Origin: Victivallaceae bacterium
GTDB lineage: Bacteria > Verrucomicrobiota > Lentisphaeria > Victivallales > Victivallaceae
Assembly (NCBI GenBank): GCA_021647315.1
Contig: JAKIUY010000020.1
Coordinates: 1 to 50,122 of the forward strand
DNA: 50,122 nucleotides
Direction: 5' to 3'
Below, in pieces: positions 42,163-50,122 of this stretch. The notes beneath the pieces were generated by a model. The model was not told the origin of the DNA, made no database searches, and was given only the letters and a program-made list of their open reading frames with translations. Each line of letters starts with the position of its first letter. Position 1 is the stretch's first letter. Both the position numbers and the translations under genes were made by a program.

Positions 42163-44757
42163 TCAGTCAGTTGCATGATGATGCAGTGAACGTTGTAATT
42201 TACTTAAGAAATTCCGTTGATGAATAGAATGATGATTCATCAGCCGATTGGTAACGATTTTTACCAGATCAAGGACAACCATCCAGATCAGGTTGTAAAC
42301 CCAGACCACACCGACTAATTGCCATGGCAACTGGTGAACCAGCCAGCCGAAACCACACATTATGGCTGCAAACAGCTGGGTGCCGACAATTGCCCAGAAG
42401 AGCGGTGCACTCGGCCATGGCGGCATGAAAAACAGTTTTTTAGTTCTGGTGATAAACAGCATCAGGTGACCACCGACGACCAGTTGCAGAAAGACCATCG
42501 TCTGGATATGTTCAAGCCCAATGGTTGCTCCCATGAAAGATTGTCCGAAATTGTGCATCCCGATAAAGAGAATACCGAAGGTTTGCAGGACGGCAAACAG
42601 TCCGAGAGTGGTTGACAGACCGAGAACCTTGCCCATATTCCAGCGTACCGGTTTGGGGTCGATTATAGTATTGTCATAGGCAATGGTCATAATCGGAATA
42701 TCATCGAGCAGGGCTAGGATAATAATCATTACCGCGGTTAACGGTTGGAAGGCAATTGCGGTACCCGGGATTTTCGGGAAGACAATCATTGCTAGAACCA
42801 CAAAGACCATAATATCAATGGTCATAGCTATTCGATAGACAGTGTAACTGGTCATGCGTTCAAAAATCTGCCGGGCAATTTCAATGGCATTAATAATGAC
42901 GCTTAACCCCGGGGCGGTAAGAATAATTGAGGCTGCGGCGCGAGCCGCATCGGTGGCACCGGATACCGCAATACCGGCATCGGCCTGTTTCAAAGCCGGG
43001 GCATCATTGACCCCGTCTCCGGTCATGGCAACAATATGATTGCGTTGTTGCAGCGCCTTGACAATGCCATATTTATGTTCAGGAAAAACCCGGCCGAAAC
43101 CGTCAGCTTTTTCGATACATTCAGCGATTCTGTCTGAGAGGTGATCCGGTGAACTGTTAGCGAACAGATCGGTTGCCGGTTGAATATGGGTTCCCATACC
43201 GAGTTTGCCGGAGGTCTCCGCAGCGATGGCAATATCATCACCAGTTACCATTTTCACCTGCAGCCCATGCTCTTTGGCCTGTTGAATCGTCGTGGCTGAA
43301 TCGTCACGCGGCGGATCGAACATTGGAATAATCCCGGAGAAAATCCAGGTAGAGCCATCATCAGTAGAAGTTGCAACGCCCAGAGTACGGTAACCGCGTG
43401 AGGCAAACTCTTTTACTGTTTCGGAGGCTTTTTCCTGCTGCTCTGCATCCATGTTGCTCATTTCAATAATAACTTGTGGTGCGCCTTTGGTATAGCGAAT
43501 GATTTTACTATCTGACATTTTTACTTGAGCTTCGGTGCGTTTGCTGACTGGATCGAATGGAGTAAATTCCAGTTGGGTACAGCTGTCCATTGTTGAACGC
43601 TCTTTCAGTCCACCGATGATAGCCAAATCTATCGCGTCATTATTCTCTTCTTTACTGGCTAAGGCGGCGGCTAAAATGCAGTCTTGACCATCGGCAGCGG
43701 CAAAAACGACCGGTTCGTCAAGTGATAATTCATTTTTGGTCAGCGTACCGGTTTTATCAGAACAGAGGATGTCGATGCCGGCCATCTCTTCGATCGCCTG
43801 GAGTTTTGAGACGATGGCTTTTTTCTTTGACATTGCCAGAGCACCGAGGGCCATAGTGATGGAGAGCACGGCTGGCATAGCGACCGGAATCGAGGCAATG
43901 GCCAGAATCAGGACAAGTTTTGTCAGTTGAACGATTTTTTTAATATCAATATCACCGGTCGCGATATGGTCACGATAGAGCACAACTACGCTGAGGATGA
44001 CACAAAGGATAACCGAAAGCGCGATAAGAAAGTTTCCGACCCGCATTACTGCTTGCTGGAAATGGGAAATATTACCTGCCTGTGATACGAGTTTTGCGGT
44101 GCGCCCAAAAAATGTGTTGACGCCGGTGGCGGTAACGATGGCGATCATTTCGCCCTGTTTGGCGATGGAACCGGAATAGGCGACGTCATCTATTTTTTTA
44201 TTTACCGGCAGCGATTCACCGGTTAAAGCGGCCTGGTCGATACTGATATATTTGCCATCAATCAGTTTGCAGTCGGCTGGCACCACATCACCAAGTCTGA
44301 TTCTAATGACATCTCCCGGGACGAGTTCTGTTGCATCTATCTCCTGCCAGGTTGCATCACGCAGTACCCGGGCTTTAAGTGCCAGCCCTTTTTTCAGCGC
44401 ATCAAGGGCGTTACTGGCTTTGTGTTCTTCCCAGAACCCGATCAGGGCATTAAATATCAGCATGAACATGATAATTGAGAAATCTTCAATATCATCGGCG
44501 ATAATGGAGAGCAGGGCGGCAATTTCGATCATCCATGGAATCGGTCCCCAGAAGTATTTAAGGAATTTCTTCAATGATGATTCAGTTTTGACTTCAATTG
44601 CATTGCGCCCGCATTCAGCCAGGCGTTGGGTGACTGTTGCGCTAGTCAGCCCGTCGCTGTTGGCATTTACAGCTGCGAACAGTTCAGCGGTGGTCATTTT
44701 TTCCGCTGCGGTTGATTCAACGACATACGACGGTACTTTGGTTTCTGTTTTACACAT
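42163..44757 (-). CDS. Plasma-membrane-type P-type H+-ATPase (P3A family)
   Basis: About 864 residues from ATG 44757, with AGGGGAA upstream (a longer frame begins at 44850). Hallmarks: TGES in ALTGESLPV (actuator), phosphorylation site SDKTGTLTKN, KGAPQVIIEM, MVTGDDIAIAAET, and GDGVNDAPALKQADAGIAV. The overall order and length match the yeast/plant plasma membrane proton pump family found also in some bacteria and archaea. It would pump protons at the expense of ATP, giving pH or membrane energisation. It lies upstream of phoBR on the same strand. Confidence 0.92.
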   Translation of the reverse strand: MCKTETKVPSYVVESTAAEKMTTAELFAAVNANSDGLTSATVTQRLAECGRNAIEVKTESSLKKFLKYFWGPIPWMIEIAALLSIIADDIEDFSIIMFMLIFNALIGFWEEHKASNALDALKKGLALKARVLRDATWQEIDATELVPGDVIRIRLGDVVPADCKLIDGKYISIDQAALTGESLPVNKKIDDVAYSGSIAKQGEMIAIVTATGVNTFFGRTAKLVSQAGNISHFQQAVMRVGNFLIALSVILCVILSVVVLYRDHIATGDIDIKKIVQLTKLVLILAIASIPVAMPAVLSITMALGALAMSKKKAIVSKLQAIEEMAGIDILCSDKTGTLTKNELSLDEPVVFAAADGQDCILAAALASKEENNDAIDLAIIGGLKERSTMDSCTQLEFTPFDPVSKRTEAQVKMSDSKIIRYTKGAPQVIIEMSNMDAEQQEKASETVKEFASRGYRTLGVATSTDDGSTWIFSGIIPMFDPPRDDSATTIQQAKEHGLQVKMVTGDDIAIAAETSGKLGMGTHIQPATDLFANSSPDHLSDRIAECIEKADGFGRVFPEHKYGIVKALQQRNHIVAMTGDGVNDAPALKQADAGIAVSGATDAARAAASIILTAPGLSVIINAIEIARQIFERMTSYTVYRIAMTIDIMVFVVLAMIVFPKIPGTAIAFQPLTAVMIIILALLDDIPIMTIAYDNTIIDPKPVRWNMGKVLGLSTTLGLFAVLQTFGILFIGMHNFGQSFMGATIGLEHIQTMVFLQLVVGGHLMLFITRTKKLFFMPPWPSAPLFWAIVGTQLFAAIMCGFGWLVHQLPWQLVGVVWVYNLIWMVVLDLVKIVTNRLMNHHSIHQRNFLSKLQRSLHHHATD

Positions 44758-45280
44758 AATAAATTCCCCTGTTCGGCATTTAGCATTTTTTGGAGTGCGC
44801 AAATTATTTTGCGCTTTTATACAAAAAATATTACGCCCGCTCGTAGCCACTTTAGTGGGTGTTTTTTCGCACCTTTAGGTGCGTAGCAGCTCGCTAAAGC
44901 TCGCAGAAACACCGCCCAAAGCCTGAACTACAAACGGAATCGTACCTGAGTAGTAACAAAATTTCTATTGAATTAATATAACTTTTATCTAGTATAATGT
45001 GTTTGCAGGGGATGTCCAGTATTGAAACATAGATTTAACAAAAATCAAACAATTAATTTATCTTCTCCGCTTCGCTGCGAAACTAAATATCCAGTGCTGC
45101 GCACTGGGGATGGGCAGGGGGAAATTTCTTTATTGCATTTGCTGGCTAACATTTTTTGTTTTTATACTTACCTTATTTTTTTAAGATTTCTTTTTGGGTG
45201 ATTTTATTTTTACATGCCATAAATTCAGTAAATGAAATTATGATAGCTTCTAAAAAACGGCAAAGGTATTTTGCCCATAT
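44758..45280. repeat. Gene-free region rich in small palindromes
   Basis: No gene was found. Hairpins include CCACTTTAGTGG near 44848, GCACC/GGTGC around TTTA near 44869, and CCAGTGC/GCACTGG around TGC (45091-45107). The stretch from 44950 to 45280 is otherwise AT-rich with no further structure noted. It presumably contains the promoter for the H+-ATPase on the - strand. Confidence 0.5.
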
Positions 45281-47116
45281 TTAGAGTGTCTTGCACGATG
45301 AATTTTTAATCATATTTTGGAGTTCCTGCATGATCTTGTATTTTTCTTCCGCTGTTTCAGCATTTTTTAAACGTTGCTTCAACTTGGCTTTGCTATTGTC
45401 TTTATGATGTTTATTAATTACAGCAATGCAGTCCCTGATTGATTTTTCTTTTTGCTTGTCATCAAGTTGTGTAGTTGCATCTAGCAGAATCATGCTTAAC
45501 TTATGATTGTTGTGGGTTCGTTCAAATTCAGTCAGACTGGCTATTGAGTTTTGCCATTCTCCATCCATTGAGAGTCGGATGACTTCATGCAGTGACTGTC
45601 CGATAATGGTGTTGCTGATGTTTTCATGAGGTAATTCCGCTACCAAACGGTTGGCGACCGTTTCATCTATCAGAGTCATTCGCAGTAACTTTTCTTCAGC
45701 CTTTTCAATCTGTGGTGTTGAGGTTGCTTCATTGGCGGTGGCTTCACTCGTTACTTGCGGTTGCAAATCGTGACTTTGTTTAGCATATTGCGGTTTACTT
45801 TTGAATTTATTCATCTCTTTGAATACGGTTTCAAAACGAACATTAAGCGTTTCTGCCAGACGATTGAGGTATAACTCACGGGAGACATGATCAGTCATTT
45901 TGTGCAGGTATTGGATGATGTCGGCAATTATTCGACTTTTCCCTACCGGGGATGTTTTGTCATGCATTGTACCTATTTCACCTAATATAAACTCGAAAAA
46001 ATCTACTGATCCGTCGACCAGTTGTTTTATGCCGCTTTCGCCGGATGAGGCATAAACTGTGTCTGGATCTGTATCGGGTGGGAATTGGATAATCCGCAGT
46101 TCAAAGCCAAGCGGTAAAGTAAGTTCCAGCGCCCGTAATGTCGCTTTGCGCCCAGCACTATCGGAGTCAAATGCAATATAGAGACAGTCGGTGTAGCGTT
46201 TCAGTATTCTGGCCTGTTCGTCGGTAAAAGCTGTTCCCTGCGGCGCAACTGTATTGGTGAACCCCGCACGGTGCATGGCAATAACATCGAGCTGGCCTTC
46301 ACACATGATGGCTGATTTTCGTTCATTCATACCTCGGCGGGCTTTGGCGAGGCCATAGAGAATACTGCTTTTGCGGAACACCGGAGTTTCCGGGCTGTTG
46401 ACATATTTCGCGCCCTGGGACTCTTTTTCAATTGTTCTGGCACTGAATGCTACCACTTTGTCCTGTTCATTCCAGATCGGAAACATCAGCCGATTTCTGA
46501 AACGGTCGTAGACTCGTCCTTGTTCGTTACGGGTCAGAATACCGGCATCAAGCATTTCCGCTTCACTATAGCCACGCTGCAGGCCAAATTTAAGACTATT
46601 GTCCCACCCATCAGGAGTGGCCCCCAGACCAAAATTATTGATAATTTCTCCAGTCAGATTACGGGTGGCTAAATAGTTGCCGACTGGCGAACCGGGGTTT
46701 CTCTTCAGATTATCGGCAAACCATGCCGCAAAATCTTCATTGATTTTATAGAGGCGTTGCCGTTGGTCGGTACGTTGTTCGGCTACTTGGCGTTGGGCTG
46801 GGGATGAATAGGTTTTTTCCGGTATAATAACCCCGCAACGGCCAGCCAGTAGGTGGATTGCATTGGGAAAGTCAACCCCTTCGCGATCCATCATAAAACT
46901 GAAGATGTCGCCACCTTTACCACAGCCGAAACAATGATAACGTTGACGTTGGTTATCAACGACAAACGATGGGGTTTTTTCTTCATGAAACGGGCAACAT
47001 GCTTTCCAACGGGTGCTGCCGGCCTTTTTCATTGGCAGAAAGCTGCTGATGAGGTCGACAATATCGCATCGTGCCCGGATGTCGTCTATTATATTTTCTG
47101 GAATTGCGCGGTTCAT
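45281..47116 (-). CDS. dnaG: DNA primase
   Basis: 611 residues. N-terminal CHC2 zinc finger: C41 and H44 in ACCPFHEEKTPSF, C62 and C65 in YHCFGCGKGGD. The Toprim core includes RNRLMFPIWN, IMCEGQLDVIAMH and YIAFDSDSAGRKATLRA. The C-terminal third is the variable helicase-interacting domain. It synthesises RNA primers at the replication fork. It is a single-copy housekeeping gene, here without the usual rpsU or rpoD neighbours in view. Confidence 0.95.
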   Translation of the reverse strand: MNRAIPENIIDDIRARCDIVDLISSFLPMKKAGSTRWKACCPFHEEKTPSFVVDNQRQRYHCFGCGKGGDIFSFMMDREGVDFPNAIHLLAGRCGVIIPEKTYSSPAQRQVAEQRTDQRQRLYKINEDFAAWFADNLKRNPGSPVGNYLATRNLTGEIINNFGLGATPDGWDNSLKFGLQRGYSEAEMLDAGILTRNEQGRVYDRFRNRLMFPIWNEQDKVVAFSARTIEKESQGAKYVNSPETPVFRKSSILYGLAKARRGMNERKSAIMCEGQLDVIAMHRAGFTNTVAPQGTAFTDEQARILKRYTDCLYIAFDSDSAGRKATLRALELTLPLGFELRIIQFPPDTDPDTVYASSGESGIKQLVDGSVDFFEFILGEIGTMHDKTSPVGKSRIIADIIQYLHKMTDHVSRELYLNRLAETLNVRFETVFKEMNKFKSKPQYAKQSHDLQPQVTSEATANEATSTPQIEKAEEKLLRMTLIDETVANRLVAELPHENISNTIIGQSLHEVIRLSMDGEWQNSIASLTEFERTHNNHKLSMILLDATTQLDDKQKEKSIRDCIAVINKHHKDNSKAKLKQRLKNAETAEEKYKIMQELQNMIKNSSCKTL

Positions 47117-47459
47117 GTTAAATTATCCGTGTTAAATTTATCATCGATCCATTTTTGGGATTATTTTTAATGTAATTGATAATGAGAGCATAATCATAAT
47201 TCTGCAACCTTGCAGATTTTATGCGATATTTATTTTGAAATTTATCCATCATTCTACTATTTATGCCTTTCATTAATCTTTGTGTTTTGAATATACCTTA
47301 AACCTGTTTCCTGTTCAAGTGGATGTATAGTGAAAAAATGGAAGATTATTGAGTTGACTCAATCTTATATATCATGTATATTGTTTTTTGTTTTTATGAG
47401 TTATTTTATTTTACCGCCAAGCGGAGAAAATCAGGCGAGAGCCTGTTGAGGATTGTACA
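47117..47459. promoter_or_regulatory. Divergent spacer between dnaG and an MFS gene
   Basis: A 343-nt gap. A dyad TTGAGT/ACTCAA with flanking AAGA/TCTT lies at 47342-47366 and may be an operator. A hairpin CAGGC/GCCTG with a GAGA tetraloop (47432-47445) lies just before the MFS ribosome-binding site. No further structure seen. Confidence 0.45.
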
Positions 47460-48707
47460 TTGATTAGGCGCTTTTGTTTATATGGGTTTCTTAAAAATCA
47501 GAAATATTATGAACCATTTCTGATTATTGCATTCATCAGTTACGGTATGAATTTTGCTTTAATTGGAATGTTGATTGCCTTTCGGGAGATATGGGTTAAT
47601 CTGCTGGAAATCCCTTCAGGAGCAGTCGCAGATGTTTTTGGTCGCCGTAAATCGATGATTGTCTCATTTCTCGCCTATATTGTCTTCCTGATTATTATGG
47701 CCTGTGGTCAGCAGATATGGTTGTTGTTTACAGCGATGTTTTTTTACGCCATCGGTGATGCATTTCGGACCGGCACCCACAAAGCAATTATTTTCAGCTG
47801 GTTGGAACATGAAGGACGGAGTGACGAAAAGACTGAAATTTATGGGTTAACCCGTTCATGGAGTAAACTGGGCTCGGCGGTAAGTATTCCGATCGCGGTT
47901 GCGGTGCTGTTTTTTTCTGCTCCTAATAATTATTCGATGATCTTTCTGCTGTGTATTGTGCCTTATCTGATTAATATTGTCAATTTTATGAAATATCCGG
48001 CATATCTTGACGGAGCCAGCCGGCAGGAACGCAGTTTGGTTGAAGTCGCAAAAGTAACCTGGCGGACTTTGAAGTATATTGTGACCTTTGTTCCACTGCG
48101 TCGATTACTGATTCATGCGATGAGTTTTGAAGGCCTATTCAAGGTCAGTCAAAGTTATCTGCAGCCGTTGATAAAGTTTATGGTCTTAGGAGTGCCGGTA
48201 CTGCTCTACTGGAATGACCAGCAACGTACTGCCGTAATGGTTGGGTTGGTATATTTTGTACTTTATTTGTCGAGTAGTTTTGCTTCGCGCCGGGCGGGCA
48301 AATTTGTGCAAATTCTCGGCGGCGGCGTGGCAACGGCAAAACGACTCTGGACGCTGTATGTAATGAGTTTTATGTTAATAGTTTTCGGCGTTATTATTGG
48401 CTATAATTCTATCGTAATTGTGGCTTTTATTATTTTGGCGATTGTCCAGAATTTATGGCGTCCGATGTTAGTCAGCAGGTGTGCTGAAGTTTCTGACCCT
48501 AAAGAGCTGGCGACGGTGTTGAGTGTTGAATCACAATTAAAAGCAGTTTTTACTGCGATTGTTGCACCGTTGTTGGGTTTCTGGGTTGATAGCCTGGCCA
48601 AAACTGTTCCGCAATGGCGTTTTATCCCTGTCGGAGTAGTTGGTTTGATTCTTTCATTGATTATGTTGCTGTGGCTCTCTTTGAATACTTATAAGCAACG
48701 GGGGTAG
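47460..48707 (+). CDS. Major facilitator superfamily transporter
   Basis: 415 residues, start TTG at 47460 with TGAGGA upstream (the first in-frame ATG is only ~28 codons later and would lose the first membrane segment). About 12 TM segments. The loop 2-3 signature is VADVFGRRKSMIV. It resembles poorly characterised bacterial MFS exporters; substrate unknown. The gene is flanked by a GNRA-type hairpin upstream and repeat-like AATATTCAATA tracts downstream (48722-48752). Confidence 0.83.
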   Translation: MIRRFCLYGFLKNQKYYEPFLIIAFISYGMNFALIGMLIAFREIWVNLLEIPSGAVADVFGRRKSMIVSFLAYIVFLIIMACGQQIWLLFTAMFFYAIGDAFRTGTHKAIIFSWLEHEGRSDEKTEIYGLTRSWSKLGSAVSIPIAVAVLFFSAPNNYSMIFLLCIVPYLINIVNFMKYPAYLDGASRQERSLVEVAKVTWRTLKYIVTFVPLRRLLIHAMSFEGLFKVSQSYLQPLIKFMVLGVPVLLYWNDQQRTAVMVGLVYFVLYLSSSFASRRAGKFVQILGGGVATAKRLWTLYVMSFMLIVFGVIIGYNSIVIVAFIILAIVQNLWRPMLVSRCAEVSDPKELATVLSVESQLKAVFTAIVAPLLGFWVDSLAKTVPQWRFIPVGVVGLILSLIMLLWLSLNTYKQRG

Positions 48708-48840
48708 GGGCAGCGGGGAGAATATTCAATATACAATACTCAATATTCAATGATGAATGAAAATGGGGAGCGGCTGTAAATAAATGATGAAAAAAATACT
48801 TTAAACGTTTGCAACTTTTCAGCAATAGACTACATTATGA

Positions 48841-48863
48841 ATTCTGCTTAAAAAGAGCAGAAT
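48841..48863 (+). promoter_or_regulatory. Hairpin before the tRNA gene
   Basis: ATTCTGCT (48841-48848) pairs with AGCAGAAT (48856-48863) around seven bases, 15 nt before the tRNA. It could be the end of an unseen transcript or a tRNA leader element. Confidence 0.4.
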
Positions 48864-48877
48864 AAAAGTCCTGATAT

Positions 48878-48954
48878 GGCGGCTTAGCTCAGTTGGTTAG
48901 AGCATCGGAATCATAATCCGAGTGTCCGGGGTTCGAGTCCCTGAGCCGCTACCA
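48878..48954 (+). tRNA. tRNA-Met (CAU anticodon)
   Basis: 77 nt including an encoded CCA. The acceptor arms GGCGGCT and AGCCGCT form seven pairs, with a G1-U72 wobble at the end. The anticodon stem TCGGA/TCCGA holds the loop ATCATAA, so the anticodon is CAU. The T arm is CCGGG/CCTGG-like with GTTCGAGTC. It is an elongator tRNA-Met by shape; a tRNA-Ile2 with modified C34 cannot be excluded without the lysidine determinants. It is the only tRNA found and lies at the border of a mobile region. Confidence 0.9.
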
Positions 48955-49001
48955 CCTTTCGTAACTCATTTATTTTTAAAGATATAGAGTAGGGGGGGGT
49001 T

Positions 49002-49154
49002 ATGTGTCAAAATCGCGACGAAAGTTTTAACAAGATTTTGAAGGACAACATGGCTAAAGACACAAAGTATCTTTCTCTAATTCATGGAACATGGCATTTT
49101 GATTTTACTGTTCCAGTAAGATTAAAAATAAAACGTCCCACTGTCTGCTTCTGA
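49002..49154 (+). pseudogene. N-terminal remnant of a tyrosine recombinase/integrase
   Basis: A 50-codon frame (start 49002, TGA ending 49154) begins 48 nt after the tRNA. From residue 17 it reads MAKDTKYLSLIHGTWHF, which resembles the N-terminal DUF6538-type SAM-like start of phage and island integrases (motif: KYL...GTWYFR.VP). The catalytic domain is missing and the frame runs into the 3' end of the transposase gene on the other strand. An integrase next to a tRNA is the usual order of an island; here only a fragment remains. Recognition is by memory of the family and rests on a short stretch. Confidence 0.5.
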
Positions 49155-49805
49155 TATTCGGCGGCGTTCTTTTCTACCTGCCATCTGGTTGACGAATTCT
49201 TCATCGCCTACACATCTGGCTTCAGTCCAGTAACTTTTACGAAATGATTTATGCCGAAGCTTTTCTGTCAACGTAGCATCATACCATGCATGAAACTGTT
49301 TATAGTCAGCACAGCCAAGCTTAACCAGCAGCCTTTCAATGTTCAGCACGCAATACCGTTGCCGTTTTCCCATAAGTTCATGGTATCCGCTCCATTGCCA
49401 TTTTCGCGGATGGGTTACTACTCCAGCACGAACCATATTCAAATCAATATAAAACATACAGCGTCTCAGGTGAGTACCGTCCTGAATCAGGGTTGATCTG
49501 TAACGTCCCTCCCAGAAGCTGCCAGTCAACTTCTTACGGCGATTATAATACCGCGCCATACTCCCGGACAGATGACACATGAAATCGCTTATACCCTCTT
49601 CTGAATCCGAAGCTAACAGCAGATGAACATGGTTGCTCGTTATGATAAAATTGAAAATATCAACGTTGAACTTCCTGCTGCCTTCCCAGAGTAACCGAAT
49701 ATATTTATCCCGGTCTACCCCAAACTTCAAAAAATAACTGCGGTGGTGACAGCGGTGAGTTATGTGATAAGTCCGCCCAAGCTGAAATTTGCGTTTCTTG
49801 CTCAT
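49122..49805 (-). CDS. Y1 transposase-like protein (REP-associated/IS200-type)
   Basis: 227 residues. The HUH motif ITSNHVHLLLASD is near residue 60, with upstream YHITHRCHHRSYFLKF and the catalytic Tyr candidate in CMFYIDLNMVRAG near residue 118. It belongs to the Y1_Tnp superfamily but differs greatly from the copy at 22113, so they are separate lineages. It is a lone gene beside a tRNA and transposase debris. Confidence 0.87.
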   Translation of the reverse strand: MSKKRKFQLGRTYHITHRCHHRSYFLKFGVDRDKYIRLLWEGSRKFNVDIFNFIITSNHVHLLLASDSEEGISDFMCHLSGSMARYYNRRKKLTGSFWEGRYRSTLIQDGTHLRRCMFYIDLNMVRAGVVTHPRKWQWSGYHELMGKRQRYCVLNIERLLVKLGCADYKQFHAWYDATLTEKLRHKSFRKSYWTEARCVGDEEFVNQMAGRKERRRISEADSGTFYF

Positions 49806-49932
49806 AATGAAAATTCCTGCTTAGAATTGAAGTTATAAGAGTAATATATACCCTTTTTTATTAAAGTCAAATATCGATGCTATAATAAGGATTTAAGATT
49901 ATTTCCTACATAAAAATATATTGATCAAGATT

Positions 49933-50122
49933 CTAATTAATTAGTAATAAGTATATTAGATTATCCCGCGTTGGGAAATGCGTTGGGAAATGACTCTTAG
50001 CCCCAGCAATAATCCCATAAAAACGGTTACGCATGAAGTTGGCAGGCGGTATATGCTGAATAAAACGCCGGATGAACTCATCTGCTTCAAGTTCCATCAG
50101 CTTATGTTTCGGGACTTCATTT
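49933..50122 (-). pseudogene. 3' part of an IS91-family (Y2) transposase, runs off the window
   Basis: On the - strand the window end encodes KLMELEADEFIRRFIQHI then PPANFMRNRFYGIIAG, matching the typical IS91 transposase region (ADEFLRRFLLHVLPKGF..IRYYG). After about 40 codons the sequence diverges into a duplicated HFPT HFPT stretch (two tandem 12-mers, 49969-49992) and stops at 49933. The expected C-terminal part is missing, so the copy is decayed or truncated. The upstream part lies beyond the window. Confidence 0.65.

Noticed and set aside
44252..44878. A 208-codon + strand frame opposite the ATPase
   Set aside because: Antisense to a conserved P-type ATPase region; composition (S/I/A-rich) typical of a shadow frame.

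Overview
The window (about 50 kb, moderate GC, densely coding but with unusually long and repeat-rich intergenic stretches) looks like a chromosome segment from an anaerobic or facultative Gram-negative bacterium. Outer-membrane logic is evident: LolA-like carrier, several lipoproteins with lipoboxes, an LpxL-type acyltransferase. Several intergenic repeat types (CTCTGTG-rich palindromes, CCCAGGGT/ACCCTGGG units, GCCAAG/CTTGGC units) resemble ones I associate with the Planctomycetes-Verrucomicrobia-Lentisphaerae group. I would guess a Lentisphaerota-like member of that group, with low to moderate confidence, because no ribosomal or other phylogenetic marker besides dnaG and hslO is present.

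Layout. (1) 0.15-8.6 kb: a redox and Fe-S/metal module on the + strand: CoA-disulfide-reductase-like flavoprotein with a rhodanese tail, a double MinD/ferredoxin ATPase, an MFS carrier, an Mrp/ApbC Fe-S carrier ATPase, a TrmO-like protein, a DUF2061 membrane protein and an MBL-fold hydrolase, separated by hairpin-rich spacers. (2) 8.7-10.0 kb: a lipase-like lipoprotein (- strand). (3) 10.7-37.0 kb: a large lipid/polyene biosynthesis locus. It has an AMP-ligase, a methyltransferase, a FabF-type KS, a phytoene-desaturase-type flavoenzyme, a FabG ketoreductase, two ACPs, a PlsC acyltransferase, a PaaK-like ligase, a radical SAM/SPASM protein fused to an ApeP-like dehydratase, LolA, an MMPL exporter, a DUF3261 lipoprotein, an ApeI-like dehydratase, a thioesterase, two more KSs, two Cys-less KS-like half proteins, a B12-type radical SAM enzyme, a GT2-DUF2062 fusion and an LpxL-like acyltransferase. 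hslO (Hsp33) sits in the middle of it. (4) 37-48.7 kb: a zinc-ribbon membrane protein, an SGNH esterase, phoR-phoB, a P-type proton ATPase, dnaG and a second MFS carrier. (5) 48.9-50.1 kb: tRNA-Met(CAU) followed by an integrase remnant, a Y1 transposase and the tail of an IS91-type transposase, which looks like a decayed integration site.

How it fits together. The locus has the chassis of an aryl polyene (APE) cluster: discrete type II KS/CLF/KR/DH/ACP/TE, acyl and glycosyl transfer, and LolA/MMPL/DUF3261 export to the outer membrane. It lacks an aromatic ammonia-lyase and instead has two radical SAM proteins and a CrtI-like flavoenzyme, a combination recalled from candidate anammox ladderane gene sets. 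My inference is an outer-membrane polyene or otherwise radically modified acyl lipid made by an uncharacterised APE/ladderane-like hybrid pathway. Its most distinctive component is the radical SAM-dehydratase fusion at 19828-21282.

The second theme is repeats. At least seven families of hairpin or duplicated intergenic DNA occur. Some have supplied the 3' ends of genes, a Y1 transposase gene is fitted tightly into the biosynthetic operon, and a 199-bp copy of the phoB tail lies 7.8 kb away. Functions below come from visible motifs and family knowledge; no database search was possible.
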